Counted from the first letter of the stretch, positions 1 to 13,057 are shown. The stretch: 64,000 nucleotides of DNA from Aplysia californica (GCF_000002075.1 NW_004797604.1:281760-345759); one strand, 5' to 3'. Notes: generated by a model not told the origin, from the letters alone. Made by a program: numbers and translations.

Positions 1-224
1 AGAGAGGGGGGGGGGCCACATGGACATAAGGAAAAGGGTGTGGATCACACTGAACTGAACATAGAGGCAGCAATATACATAATAAGAGAGTTGCACAGGT
101 ATGATGACGTCGCTTAGTACTGGGAAAAGGCAAGACTGTCGTGCAGCGCAGTATCTATGCGGAGACGTCTCCGACAGAGATAGACCAATCAAATGCTTTG
201 TGCGGCGCCTCTAGACCAAGTTTT

Positions 225-420
225 AAAAAATCTGGGGGGGTTACAGGGGGGCACCACCCCCTGTTTTAACCTATAATTTGATATTTTGAAGTTAGGTTTG
301 AAATTTTCTTGAAAATAATTGATTTGCGACAGCTTTAGTGGCTGTATGTGTGATCTGCAGCAAATGATACACAGTTTGACCCTCCAAAGCAGTGCATCTG
401 TGTGCGGGAGTGCGTCTCCG
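225..420 (+). repeat. Dispersed repeat, copy 1 (partner at 41.75 kb)
   Basis: This stretch and 41748-41945 share most of their bases in the same orientation. Both start with a G-rich run (GTTACAGGGGGG), share TTTGAAATTTTCTTGAAAA and TGATTTGCGACAG, and end near GCAGTGCAT. The family is not recognised, and no terminal repeats or coding capacity are evident. Confidence 0.65.
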
Positions 421-1369
421 AATAGTTCCTGGTTGCTCGCCGAGACGTCTCCGAATAATCAAATATCTTCTGCTGTCGTACAGATCAAACCAGGTGATGA
501 TGGTAATATATTATATATAAACAGGCATACACGTAGCATGGCCTATCACAGGCACCATGTAACAACTCGCTCAAATAGAGTCGGAATTTTTACAAATGTC
601 ATGGTCATGTAAAACATTACACATAATTTGTATTACATTACTATCTGGAAAGAGTGATACGATATATATTAAATTTAAATTACTCTTGAAATCCATGAAG
701 ACCACCTGAACGGTTGAACGTTCTATTAAAATGTGTTAAATAGTATAATTAAAATTACGATATTGTACTTACATTTAACCAAGAAGTAAAAGTATGCAAA
801 GTATTCATAAGCAGGAAATCCTACATGACCTGAATAAAAAATAAGTGCTCAATTATTGCATAATAATATAATCAACTGCTTTGTAGCGTGTAAGACTCTA
901 CTATACGCCATTTTGGAAAGTGACGTATGACGGTGGCTTCCCCACCGAGCAGTCCATTTGAGAAAGAGTACATTAGTACTTGAGTTATACCTCTCATACA
1001 TACTATAATTACGATATATAAATGTAAACATATTTTTATACGGATGTAGCTTATAATACATGTGAAAGAGGTGCTTGTGCGTATCTCAACACCTAGTTGT
1101 GTTCCTTTGTGATATCGGTTTTACTTTCATTATTTTGTTTGCATTTTTATTTGGAGGGGGGGGGTGTCTGAAATCATCAAATGGCCTGCAAGAAACCAAA
1201 TCGGTGTGAAGGTTGGTACATTTTTTCTTCACCGGTTTATTTCGACAATGTACTGAACTTGGTCCTCTATCGGAACACTGCATTGAAACAGAAACTATTC
1301 TTGGAACATTGTGAATCATTAGGATTCGAACTCATTTTGTCTACTTTGATAATATATATATGTATGTAT

Positions 1370-1395
1370 GGTAATATATATATACTATATATATA

Positions 1396-1437
<42 letters not shown>
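1370..1437. repeat. TA dinucleotide microsatellite
   Basis: Near-pure TA/AT run with a few interruptions at its left side. It produces spurious Ile/Tyr open frames on both strands. Confidence 0.95.
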
Positions 1438-1440
<3 letters not shown>

Positions 1441-2454
1441 TTCAATATTCCAAAGGGCATGACGGTACATGTACCTGATTTTCAGCTAAAAAATATTTAT
1501 TACACTGTAAAATTGTAGGTTTTGATCTTTGTGTATCTTTATAAGATTTACATCGATATATAATGGCATACATTTTGTACTCCAGAATGGAGCCATCGCT
1601 TTCCAATTCTACTTTGAAAAAAAGGCGATCGTCTGCTATTCAGTTATGGTTCAAAGCTGAATGGATAGACGCAAGCCAAGTGAGTGTCTGTGTCACACGT
1701 TTAGAGAGGCTTGTCACAGGTCCTTGTGATATTGTGTATTATTCATGCATTTAAGCATGTCGTGAGTTTTTATATTTGTCATTGTAAAACAAATTTCCCA
1801 AGGGTATCATTTGAAATTTTGAGTGGAATTTGTAATTTTCCATTTTTTATTTGTTGAAGACTATTGTATGTAGAAATATTCCAAAGAATGACAGCACAAA
1901 GCAAGATTGTCGTTAATTAATCGCAACTGTAGTACTGTAATGACGGCTGTAGTAAGCAGTGCGCAATGATCCATACCCTAGGCAAACGGGCAGCTTGTAG
2001 TTGTGGTTATATTATAATATAATTTTGTTCATGAATAAAAAAATACCTGGTGGGAATGAGACAATCATAATAACCACAGAATCCAATTATTCAATGTTAT
2101 ATCATACTGCTTTGTTCTTTTTATATTTTGAAGAACAGCTTCTAACAATCACAACATATCCATATACATTTATATTTATTAAGAATACTCATATACCCAC
2201 AACTCAAAAGTTTTTTTTTTACATTTGTTTAAATCTCATATGTATGTACATATGCATAATAATTGATAATATCAAACTGGAATCGTATTAAGACTGACAC
2301 AATCAATATTACTTGTGAAGATCTAACTCAAGTTTTACAATAAAACTATTTCCAACCTGAACAATTGAGAACGATGTTAATTTTCATGAATAAGTAGACC
2401 TAATGTTCCTCCACAGGCTAAAGGATCAAATGCTCAACATAGTCTATTTCTTTT

Positions 2455-2640
2455 CAAAATGTTTGGGGTTTATACACCCCCCATCGATACAACTTGGATC
2501 ATTTAGACTGCGGGCCAACCTGAGTTGAGGGGGATACAAACGTCACTGACAAAAAATTCTGCCAACATAGTAATCAAACTCAGGTCTTCTGCATGCAACG
2601 GTAAAGCACCGAGCCACTACACCACAGACGCCGGTCAGGA
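2455..2640 (-). mobile_element. tRNA-derived SINE, family 2, copy 1
   Basis: Read on the minus strand it opens GGCGTCTGTGGTGTAGTGGC (A-box-like) and then has GAGTTTGATTAC (B-box-like). The body resembles the plus-strand copies near 4.4 and 5.2 kb, including CAGGTTGGCC. This is a SINE head rather than a functional tRNA gene: no anticodon arm fold is apparent and the family body follows. Confidence 0.75.
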
Positions 2641-3368
2641 CACCTGGCTGGGAGTGGGAGGAAAAGTTCAAAGCAGAAAATTAGAAAAATGACTCCCCCC
2701 CCCCTCAAGATTAGAATCTGCAACTTCTATTTTTTCTTTTAAAAAAAGAAAAAGAAAAGCTAATAGGTTCACAACGCATTGCTCCACATCATCAGTCACA
2801 AAGTCCCATGACACAAAAGTATCATAACAGGAAAACTGTTAGTGTTAGGTGTAGTGGCAAAAACACAGACCTAACGCAAACTAATCAACTATCAGTCAGC
2901 CAACAACTATTTTATTCACATGACACTGTACAATCTTTACAAAGTTTGGTATTTTTCATTATTACATGACATGACATGGAAACTCATACTCATCCCCTGC
3001 ACAGCTGACTGGTAAATTTTGGATTAGCTCAATTGGGAGAAAGAGAAGAACATTGACATTTAATGATAATGTCTGTCCACTTAGTGCATGGGAAAAGGCA
3101 TGCAAGCTAATCAGGAACAGACAGATAGACAGACAGACAGACAGAAAGATAGATAGACTCAAGGAACAACTGAGGGTGGGGCAAAAAAACAGAATCAAAC
3201 CGACACACAGAGAGAAAGTGAACACCACCACCAGATGAATCATTTGGATTTATATTAACAAAAACAAGGCTGCCAAAAAATACTATACACGTACCGACAA
3301 CTGAGACTTTCATAAAAAGATGAATGAATTACAAAAAGCATATATATTGTATACTTCTTTTTTTTAGT

Positions 3369-3892
3369 TGGTAAGTGTTTTACAGCGCTCGCAACCGCAT
3401 ATAAGGTCATATGAGCTCGCAGGACACATTATACATTTTCAGTTGGAAATATATGTTGAATTTTCCCCGGGTGGCGGCCGAAGCCTACTCTTATCGATTT
3501 TGGACCACCAAGGGATCCTTATTAACGTGTACAATTTGCACACGGTACCTCCAAGATTTTTCGCCCTTGTCCGAGAAGGCTTGGTGTAGATCTTTCCAAC
3601 CATAAGATAAGGGGTGTGGCTGAAAGGCAGCAGTAAGAAGGAGCCAAGGAGTAGAAGTAGAAAAGCTGCAGAGAGAATCAGGAGCCCAGAGGAGGGGGGC
3701 AAGGAGGTGAGGGGGTGGGGGCAAAAAGTGGAAATGAAAGCAGACGACAGAACATTGCCAGCGAGCAGGAAAGGAGGTGAAAGGAAGGAGACAATTTAGA
3801 GAAGAAAAATCTCCATCGCTATCCAGGTTCGAAACTGGCACCTATTGAATGAGAGGCGAACACCTTAACCTCTAGGCCACAAAAGCCCCCCT
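3369..3892 (-). mobile_element. Long tRNA-derived SINE (family 1), nearly full copy
   Basis: On the minus strand the head is GTGGCCTAGAGGTTAAGG (A box) followed by a B box in the GTTTCGAACCTGG stretch. About 450 bases of conserved body follow, ending in the family 3' end (on the plus strand TTTTACAGCGCTCGCAACC, ATAAGGTCATATGAG). The same body occurs near 8.3, 11.5, 49.2-50.6 and 62.9 kb. Confidence 0.85.
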
Positions 3893-4385
3893 GTGTATAC
3901 TTCACTATCCCAAAGCTCCATACACTTACAAACATTCTCTTTTCTTCAGTTGCCTATCAATATCAATGATGATTGTGATTGTGACAGTGACAAAATGAAC
4001 CACCAACAGACTATTTCTGTGTCTCTTGGAATAAGTCCACAAAACAGTCTCGTGTTATTTCACCAGTAAGATAATATCCTTATGTTGACACATATAGGGT
4101 CATGTTTTGTAAAAGTTTTACGACGCTCGCTACTGCATCATTATGATCATGAAACAAAACAAAATGAACAAATATTTCCTAAACTAAAATGACTCCGACT
4201 TCACACCACCTGTCAATTCTACCACTGTGCCAAATAAGCAAAAACCTATTGTCCTGTTCGGTTATCTTCAACCTGGAACAATTTCATTATTTCCAGCTAC
4301 ATTCATATTTTCATCTTCTCTAAAGTGACAGCAGCTCATCCTAAATAGACAGTTTTTCTTTCAGTAATTTCACTCTCCCTGTACC

Positions 4386-4610
4386 TGCGACAGTGGTGTA
4401 GATGTTAGGTGCTTTGCTGTCACATGCAGGAGACCAGATATCGATTCCCAAGTGGGGAAGGTTTTTATCGAGTATCTCAAGTCTTTCTGCCTGTGATGAT
4501 GGGTCCTTCTCAGCCCAGGTTGGCCATGACAGACAGGCCTGCCTCCTGAATGATCTAAATTAAGTCCAAGGGGGCATTAAAAAACCTGAATTAAAAATAT
4601 CTATTTTAAA
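4386..4610 (+). mobile_element. tRNA-derived SINE, family 2, copy 2
   Basis: Plus-strand copy with AGTGGTGTAGATG near the A-box position and GATTCCCAAGTGGGG near the B-box. It shares TCAGCCCAGGTTGGCC and GCCTCCTGAATGATCTA with the other family members. Confidence 0.75.
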
Positions 4611-5175
4611 CTCTACCTGCCTACTGTGTATTCGCCAACACTAGAACAACAGTCTCCAGCAGAATCTTCCTTTCCCTCCCCCTGATCCTTTTTCCATCCA
4701 CACTGAGGCTTGGTTCCAGTGAGCTTATCTGGACAACCAGTATCGTTTACTTTCAAATTAACTCACAGCAATTTCAAGAGCGGAATTAAGTCTGCAAAAC
4801 AAAAATGTGAAAAATATCACAGTCCACATTTTTGAAAGGAGAAATAACCTAAACGAAACAGTGAATTATTGAACTGATAAAGATGACTTTTTAAAAAAAA
4901 TTTTGAGGATCAATTTCTGATTTAAACCTAAAAGACACAACCTCACAGATGGCCGACTATGGAACATCATGCACAACCATTAATTACCCCGGTACCTTTT
5001 AGTCAAAATATAGCACAATCTTGAGCTCAGCTGCAAACCTTACAAAATTCAGATGTTTTGAATGCAAATTTGGCGGAATGAACAGTGGCTGGCTAGGAGC
5101 ATATCAGCAATTTTCACATCTTTAAAAGAAAATTTCCAGTCACAGGACACACTATATTGTTGATACATGCTGCAC

Positions 5176-5392
5176 ACCGGCGTCTGTGGGGTAGCAATAA
5201 GGCACTTCCCTGTGGCACGCAGGAGAGCCGAGTTTGATTCCCGAGTGGGGAAAATTTTTACCCAGTATCTCGGTCTTTCTGCAGGGATGTTGCATCCCTC
5301 TGAGCCCAGGTTGGCCCTGTCTGTCAGGCAGGGTTGAAAGCCCGCCTCCTATACGATCTATATTGTATCAATGGGGATGTAAAACAAAAACA
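5176..5392 (+). mobile_element. tRNA-derived SINE, family 2, copy 3
   Basis: Plus-strand copy beginning CCGGCGTCTGTGGGGTAGC, with the B-box-like GAGTTTGATTCCCG. It shares CCCAGGTTGGCCCTGTC and a GCCTCCTATACGATCTA tail with the copy near 4.4 kb. Confidence 0.78.
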
Positions 5393-5557
5393 GTAAGACA
5401 AACAAAACAAGCAAAAAAACATGCTGTGCCAAGAAAGGTCATGATTCAAAAAAAGTAATCGCTCTTAATTGGTCCAGTCTTGAGGTTCAGTTTTCATGAC
5501 CACGCCTATCACCACACTGCACTGACCACACCTATCACTGCACCAAATCAACAAGAC

Positions 5558-8500
5558 CTATCTTTTCTCCATGTTCTCCTGAATATGAGTCAACTTCAAC
5601 ATTATATCCTGCAACATCCTCATCTTTTTCTTCTCTAACACGAGCAACTCTTCTTGAATAGCCAGTTTCCTTTCACGAATTTCACTCCTCCTGTCTCCTT
5701 CCGTCGCAGACGCAGAAGTTTGGACATCCGGCTCAGGCTCTGCTTGGACCTTCCGCTTCCTCCCTCTCTTCTCCCCGACGTGAGGGGTCGTTTCCGACCT
5801 GGCAGGTTCAGTCTTGACGCGTGTTAACGCAACCCTTGGCGTCTTCACAGTGACAGTTTTTTCTTCTTCATCTCCTGAGGCCACAGCTGCCACGCTGTCC
5901 GATGCAGCAGAATTTCTACTGCCCTGCATGTCCCTGAATCGCCTCGGCTCTCGGATCCGCCGCTTTGGTCGAGCTGGGGACGCCTTATTAGAAGATGTCT
6001 CTTTTTGTGAGCCCTGTAAAAGAAAAAAATTTGTTTTATGTTCTTTTGGAAAGGTTGTTGTTATTATATTAACACTTTCCACCCATCCAGCTGGCAGAAT
6101 GCAAAACCTTTGTCCTTGTGTACCAGAATGAGAATGAGGAACATCACTACTGCCTCATGTATATAATTTAGTAATTACCAAAAGAGTCACATAGGAGTTT
6201 GACACTACAAAAATCACCCTGACATATTCAGCGTTGAGGACAATTCTTTCAAAAGTATGCCATCATGCCCACACATCATCATTGGGTATCCTCACATTCT
6301 GTAACTTTCACTGTTAAAAAGAAAAATAACTCTTTCAAGCCACACCAAGTAACTAAACCCAGGGGTTTCACATCATTTACAAGTTGCGTTCGACTGATGG
6401 AAACCGATGTCAAGAAAAAATAAGATTTTATGGAAATCTGATAGGGGTTCTTCTAGGCAAAAAAACAAGGAAAAAAAAATTGGATTTAAATCAGAATGCT
6501 TGGCAGATCAGCTAACACTCATATAATATAAAAAATGAAAGCCTGTCGTCTGATTATGACAATCTAGTACATGCAACACCCTGGAGTTCCATTAGTCATT
6601 TAAATCATAAATTTTTTAATGCCCACCCCCTCTTGTTCCTCTTCTTCATCTGACTTGTCCGTCCTTTTCTCATCAGTGCCGTCCATGGACTCCTGTTCTT
6701 CCTTGGCACTGTCTCCATTTTCTGCCCTAGAAACAAGGAGAAAAAAATTTAATAGTTTCTGTTTTTGTTTTTTTTAAAGTTATCACAGTAGAAAAACATG
6801 AAGTCACATTTAGTGAATTTTATACTTTGAGAAGCACTATAAGGCTTTACCTACACAGATCCTCACATGACCAGAGCAAAGATCCATATTACTTTTCATA
6901 TCAGAGAGCATTAATAATGTAATACATGTACAGTGTCTATCACACTCAAGAATCTCCTTACGTATATATAATTAATGTATGCTTGAGAACGTTCTTTATG
7001 GGGTTGAACAAGTTTTCTTGTTACTGTGAAATTTTGTGTCTGGTATGAATGAAGTATTACGCTCAGTGGTCATGGGATCGATGTTAAGTGCTCAGCAGAG
7101 ATTATACTTGTATGGGCTAGAGCGCTATATAAATGCAATCTGTTATTATTATATCATGAATTTTAGTTTCTGGGTTTTGTAAGTTGACTGGAGCATGGGG
7201 GCATCTTGTAGTAACTGTAGTAACTGGGTTTTCAAAATAGGTTACAGCTCTTTGGTGACATCGTTAATTCCACAAACTCATTTTTCTAGTTTTGAAATGT
7301 GTTGGTGGCTGGTTTCAAATACCCTGCTCTGCTAATTAGCCAAGAAAAAACGTGTACATCTCCATCCAGATGATACAATGATGTTCTAAAATGGGCTGTT
7401 TGGGAATGGCTTTATCTTTGTCTGGAAGTAGAAAAAAAAACAATTTGAAGTATGTTCTCCTTACTGAATTGGAACCAGACATTTCAAGCTTTTTAGTTTC
7501 TCTAGTCATTTGGAAAGATTGACCACTTTCTGATTTCTTCTCATTCACAAGTGTGTGCACACATTTACAACACAAAAATTGAGCATGAATTTCATAGCTG
7601 TCATCTTGTACGCCTACACTATACAGTCATACACAAGAAAAATATCTAAGCTAAGCTGAGTTCCATTGTAAAGCAGGTGCCAACACGGAGTGTCCCCGCC
7701 AATAAACCCTATGATCCCCTACCCAGGGAGCTCTGGGGGGTTGATGGGTCACGCCAAATAAAAGGCACAGTATTGGGAAAAAAGTGATGCACGCAAAACA
7801 CTGTGTGCAGCTCTTTTTTCGGTCTCTCACAGTAGCCAGAAGAGCCAGGACAGTATAAACGATACAAACCAAAATTATTCAGTTCAGCGTCCAACCTGTT
7901 AAAACAGCACTCACATTTTCTCTAATCTCTTGCTGACTCTTTTCTCAATATTGTTGATATCTTTCATCTTCACGTCCTTTCCTGTCTCTTTCGCCAGCTT
8001 GTCCCGCACCAACATTCTGGCCAGACGTTTGTTTTCATGCATGCTGATTAGGTTATAGATTTCTAGTTCTGTTTCCTCATCCAGGCTTTTGAAACGATAA
8101 GTTTCCTGTCAATAAAAAGAAGAAAAACACACAAAAATTATAGTCCTTTCTATTGATTGAATTTAGATTAATTAAAAAATGCTAATAGATTTTACAGAAC
8201 TTTTTTTTTTTACTTTTATTTCAGAACAAAAATAAAAATTGCTGAAGATCTTTCACAAAATTTAACAGTCCTGGCCCTCTTTTGTTTTGGTAAGTGTTTT
8301 ATGTCGCTCGCTACAGCATAAGGTCAAATGAGTGCGCAGGACACATTAAGCACTTTCAGTTTGGTAAGTTTGAATTTTGATCATATGGCGGCTGAAGCTT
8401 ACTCTTAATTGATTTTAGGACCCCTAAGGGATCTTTAACGTGTGCCACTTGCACACGGGATCTCCGAGATTTTTTTTTCCCTCATCTGAGAAGGCTAGGT

Positions 8501-10502
8501 GTTAGATCTTACCCTAAGATCAGGGGTGTGGTTAAAAGACAGCAGAAAGAAGGACCCAAGGAGTAGCAGTAGAAAGAGTCAGTAGCCCAGAGGGGGTAAA
8601 AAAAGGAGAAAAGGGAAAGGGAGCAGAAAGTGGAGATGAAAGCAGGCAGGAAGACATGATTAGAAAGCCCGAAAGGTGAAAGGAGAAATTAACAACTTTT
8701 TTTAAGAAAGAAGAAAATTTTCCTTCGTTGTCAGGTTTCGAACCAAGGACCATGTGAGCCCTCCATCCTGACCTTTTTATACCTTGCAACAGAGAGCACA
8801 ATCAATTTTAACTTTAAAGACTTTTTTAAAAGCCACAGCATATATGTCATATCAAAATTATCTTAAACAAAAAATAATTTAATTAGTGCTCTTTTTTTTT
8901 TTTTGCAAGAACCAAGAGAAAAAGTTTATTTATAGAATAAAATACTAAGTTCTTACTTCACTGAGCTCATGATTATGACAGTCCAGCTTACTCTCCTTGA
9001 TCACTAAGCGTTGTCCATCTGGTGTAGCTGCTAACCGTAGTCGAACTGGACATCCACATTTACGGGAACTGAAACATAAAATGCATAATTTTGGGTTTTT
9101 TAAAACGACATTTATTTGCACAAAAGCAATTTCATTACCATCATGAAAAATCTTAAGACAAGTCAAACCCACTACCAAGAAAGACCATCGATTACTGTTT
9201 CACTAGATGAAGATGCATACAATTAAAAAACAATTAAAAGTAACTTCTTTCTCATTTTGCTGAAAAATGAAAATCAGCAGCATTAAAAATATATTATTAC
9301 CATCAAAATACAAATTTGCCTGGGGGTTTTTTATTCAGAAATTCTCCAGATAAATTAAGATTTTGTTTCATACCATGCAACCATGCTGCCATTTAACATG
9401 AAATTACAGTTAACAATTTAAGAGAAATTGTTTAGTGAAGATATTGAAGGCAAAATTTCGTCAAATGTAAAATATATGTCGATATATCAAAATGTCAATC
9501 AGACGTTAATATAAAGTAAAGTGGATTATACTGCAACTGTAGCAAAAAATGTGTTGGTGCACGCAATTGCATTGCGAGCGTATAGAAAAAAAGGTGTTAA
9601 ATTGGTGCACACATTTTTGCGGGCGCACAGACACTCCTGTCCCTGTAACTGTAAGCCCTATTGCCCCATAATTTGTTTGCAATACAACAAAGGTTTTTAA
9701 TTTTATTTAAAATAAATAAAACTTGATTTTTGATGATTTTTTAAAACTATGAACTGCAGCCCAAAAAAAGTACAGCAGTTTGTCAAAAAAAAAACTATGC
9801 ATCTGCTCCTGGGAGTGAAAGTAAAATTTACCAACGTCACACTGAAGTATTTTTACTTGAAAAGATGATTCATCGGAAGGACTTCTGTAATGGGCGACCA
9901 CCCCAAAAAACACAATAATAAAGAAAAGACCTAACCCTAACCCTCTATTTTACTCTGTCTCATAGTGGTCGCTCGTTGCGGCAGTCCTCCCGATTCATCA
10001 AAGCAAAAAACAAAACAAAAATTAACCTGCAATTCCGAATTCCATTTGATCTGGATGGTGCCTTCTTCCCTCCGTAAACGCAGGTGAAAGTAACATGAGT
10101 GTAAATTATATCTGGATTGTAGTCCCGAGCACCACCTGCACTGTTATTATTAGATCTTTCAACTGTTGACGAGTCACTGCGAGCAAACTGCGCAAAACTT
10201 GTGTCACTGTATTGTTGGAGAGTCACCTGAAAAGCATCATAAGAATCGAACTCAGTTCCTTCCTGAAGCAGAGTCACTGGCCCAATATCTGAATCTTTGC
10301 CCTCTTTTGGTGCATCTTCTTCCTCTTGTTCTCGTTCTTCCTCAACCTCATCACTGTTGCCTTTAGCATCATTCAAATTATTATTGTTCGAGTTCGTAGC
10401 GTCGTTCAAATCGTCAGCCTTTGTTGTTTCTGTTTCTTCTGGCTCGACAAATGCAGAAGTGCCAGAAGTTGCAGACTCAACCTCAGCCTCAGCGTCAGAC
10501 AT
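5558..10502 (-). CDS. FAR1-like zinc-binding-domain nuclear protein (5 exons, complete)
   Basis: Coding exons in order of translation: 10027-10502, 8957-9068, 7915-8105, 6627-6726 and 5558-6013. All introns are GT-AG and all phases close, giving 444 residues. The start is the ATG at 10500-10502; the open frame runs further upstream only from a TTG, which was not used. Residues 1-80 are acidic and rich in Ser, Asn and Glu. Residues about 85-195 resemble the FAR1/ZSWIM-type DNA-binding domain, with the block YTHVTFTCVYGG, then GIRNC, KCGCPVRLRLA and a closing CHNHELS. Candidate zinc ligands are C141, C163 or C165, H190 and H192. Residues 197-259 are a charged helical stretch and 261-293 an acidic linker. 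The last exon has an RGRKRK basic patch, a VKTEP sumoylation-type motif and a C-terminal Glu/Lys/Leu coiled coil. There is no transposase catalytic domain or SWIM finger. Role in transcription or chromatin is inferred; I cannot assign an orthologue. Confidence 0.85.
7076..7155 (+). mobile_element. Family 3 SINE, 3' tail fragment
   Basis: Only the tail is left, with TAGAGCGCTATATAAATGCA followed by a TTATTATTA run. This matches the tail of the 46.7-kb copy. It is in intron 3 of the FAR1-like gene. Confidence 0.5.
8289..8770 (-). mobile_element. Long tRNA-derived SINE (family 1), intronic copy
   Basis: Lies in the intron between exons 2 and 3 of the FAR1-like gene, in the same transcriptional sense as the gene. 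The body matches the family closely (GGACCCAAGGAGTAGCAGTAG on the plus strand, B-box region GGTTTCGAACC). The 5' head is eroded. Confidence 0.8.
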
Positions 10503-10969
10503 GTTGAGGAAATCCCGCAATGTAACAATATCAATAAAGTTGTACTGTATTTACTTTAAAAAGCTGACATGAAGAGAATTATACATAAATGTTATATTTT
10601 TTCTGGACAATGAGGAATACCAACAAAATGTGACTCTACTGGTTTTCAGCTTTCAACTTTGATGTACGGAAACGTGAAAGGAGTGCGAAAGAGAAAGCAC
10701 TTGCGGTTTCCGCTTAAATCTCTTGTGTGAGAAAAGAACGAATGTTGTGGCCTCTGAGAACCAAAATTCACGACGGTAGATCTAGATCTAGTAGATTCTA
10801 CTCGAAACAATTAATTTGAGAAAGTAATACCAGAGAGTATTTAATTGTAATACACAATTTTTTTAAAATTTGATACGCAGAGAATGCAATTTTATTTCAG
10901 CGTTGTGTTTGTGTATGTTGATATATGAGTTTGTGTATGCACCTAATATTATTATGTGTGAGTACCTGT

Positions 10970-10990
10970 GTGGATTTGTGTGTGTGTGTT

Positions 10991-11051
<61 letters not shown>

Positions 11052-11058
11052 GTTTGCA
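10970..11058. repeat. GT dinucleotide microsatellite
   Basis: Long GT run with a few interruptions, just upstream of the inverted SINE pair. Confidence 0.95.
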
Positions 11059-11241
11059 TGTGCAAGTATGAAAGCGTTCATAAGTGTTGTAACCCTATTA
11101 CCGTTATGAACTATTTTACCCCTAAAAATGTTATTCTTGTATAAAGTATCGTATACGGGAAATGTAGGCTACCAATAAATATACCAATCAATAATTTTAA
11201 AAATAATTGTTCTTCTTGTTGTTGTTGATAATTTTGGGGGT

Positions 11242-11405
11242 CTAGAGATACTCGCTGCTCGCCTCTCACTCAATAGGCCCCGGTTCGAAATTCGACAGCG
11301 ACGAAACAAATTTCTTCTCTTTAAAAAAATTCTCCTTTCCCCTTTCCTGTGTTCTTATAATGTTCTTTCGTCTGCTTTAGTCTCCACTTTCTGCCCCCCC
11401 CCTCC
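11242..11405 (+). mobile_element. Family 1 SINE, 5' head fragment
   Basis: Plus-strand head with CTCGCCTCTCACTCAATAGG and CCGGTTCGAAATTCG, then the start of the body. It lies head-outward to the minus-strand copy at 11.46-11.97 kb, so the two form an inverted pair separated by a pyrimidine-rich stretch and a GTT repeat. Confidence 0.75.
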
Positions 11406-11460
11406 CCCCTCCACACCCCTCTCGTTGTTCAATATCTTTGTTGTTGTTGTTGTTGTTGTT

Positions 11461-11968
11461 AAGTGTTTTACGGCGCTCCAATTTATGCATAAGGTCATAT
11501 GAGCGCGTGCGACACATTTAACATTTTTCAGTAGGTAGGAAGTTTTGAATTTTGCCCGGGTGGCGGCCTCAGCCTACTCTTATCGATTTCAGACCACCAA
11601 GGGGTCTTTAACGTACTCATAACTTGTACACGGGACCTCCGAGATTTTTCGCCCTTGTCAGAGAAGGCTAGGTATTGACCTTTCCTACCATAAGGTCAGG
11701 AGTGTGGCTGAAAGACAGCAGTGAGAATGAGCCAAGGAGTAGCAGTAGAAAGGCTGCAGAAAGAGTCAGGAGCCCAGAGGAGGGGGCAAAGGAGGTGAGA
11801 GGGTGGGAGCAGAAAGTGGAGATGAAAGCAGACGACAGTGCATTGCAAAAGAGCAGGAAAGGGGGTGAAAGGAGACAATTACAGAGAAAAAAAATTTCCG
11901 GTCGCTACCCGGATTCCAACCCAGGACCTATGAATGAAAGGCGAACACCTTAACCTCTAGGCCACGAG
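11461..11968 (-). mobile_element. Long tRNA-derived SINE (family 1), nearly full copy
   Basis: Matches the copy at 3.4-3.9 kb over its whole length, from TTTTACGGCGCTCC at its 3' end to CTCTAGGCCACGAGAG at its head (plus-strand view). The tRNA-like head carries A and B boxes on the minus strand. Confidence 0.85.
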
Positions 11969-13057
11969 AGAGAGCCATTTCAATATAATCCAATTGCTAC
12001 CTTACCTACAAGGAAAAGGAATAAAACCTGAATACTTCTCTTCCAGAGGAAAGACAGATTATGTATTGGCATTTTTTTCTAACGCTTGGTTATTACTTAT
12101 TTTGAGATTTACAAGTTTTAGTTGTTTTTTTAAAGGAACCATTAATATACAAGGTGTCTTGATGTTGACTGCAGACACTATGAACAGGTACACAAAAATA
12201 TAAAAACCTATTCAACAATATTTTTAAATATTAAAGAAAAAACAAAAACAAAGAAAGAACAACAACTATAGTGAAGGCTATTATTTCAAATTTATTCACA
12301 CACTGGCTTCAGTGTATGTGAGCCATGCATAAAATTATCAAAGATCACAGAAAAATGGTCAATTCAAAGTGAGCTGTCTGGGAAATGTTTTTCCTACTAG
12401 AGACTATAGCCAGAAACTCTGAAATTAAAATGCACCTTTATTTTAACCTTGTGACTGAAAACAGGAATGCCAAATGATTTTTGAAAAAAAAACTGAAAAT
12501 GAGTGGAGCATCACATCTCACCTAAAACGTACTTTGTAAAATCTTTAAAAGAGCAAACAAAAACATTTCTCTTACCATTCCCCTTTCTTTTGCAAGTGAA
12601 TGAAAAAAACGTAAAAACCGGAGATTTGGCATCCCTGTGAAAACCGTCAGAACCCCCTGAACCAAAATCGATTACACTGGACTATTATATATATTCATGT
12701 ATATAATATGTTTTATATATACATGCATGCACATAACAGACTAGATCTACTAATAATTGGTAAAAGTAACTTCATACCTATCATTTTACCCCAAAAATAT
12801 TTTGATAGAACCAACTAATGATAACAACACAACTACTATAAATAGTTCTTCTATAGCATAAATCCCTTGAGTTGCCTTTATCAAAAAACATCTGCACATG
12901 TTTATTCAGCACAGCAGATGTAAAAATATTCGTGAAAGGAAATAAGTGCTTCAACACAAAAGATAAGCCTACTGTTCGACTAAGACATTTTCATTTTCAT
13001 TACATAACATTTGATGAATATGAAGTGTGACCAATAAGACACAAACAAAAACAAATA

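Larger units (their letters stand above)
1..2450. other. Intergenic, no gene recognised
   Basis: No conserved coding segment was recognised. Short open frames here are low-complexity or lack any family resemblance. Positions about 225-420 carry a dispersed repeat found again near 41.75 kb, and 1370-1437 a TA satellite. Confidence 0.6.

Noticed and set aside
1267-1470. Ile/Tyr-rich open frames on both strands
   Set aside because: They are translations of the TA microsatellite.
3614-3799. Arg/Glu/Lys-rich open frames at 3.6 and 11.7 kb
   Set aside because: They lie wholly inside family 1 SINE bodies and recur with each copy.
9929-9944. Telomeric repeat
   Set aside because: Only about two and a half CCCTAA units; too short to be a telomere or meaningful interstitial block.
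10503-10520. Upstream extension of the FAR1-like protein to a TTG codon
   Set aside because: The extension starts at TTG, not ATG; the first ATG at 10500-10502 gives a sensible eukaryotic start.
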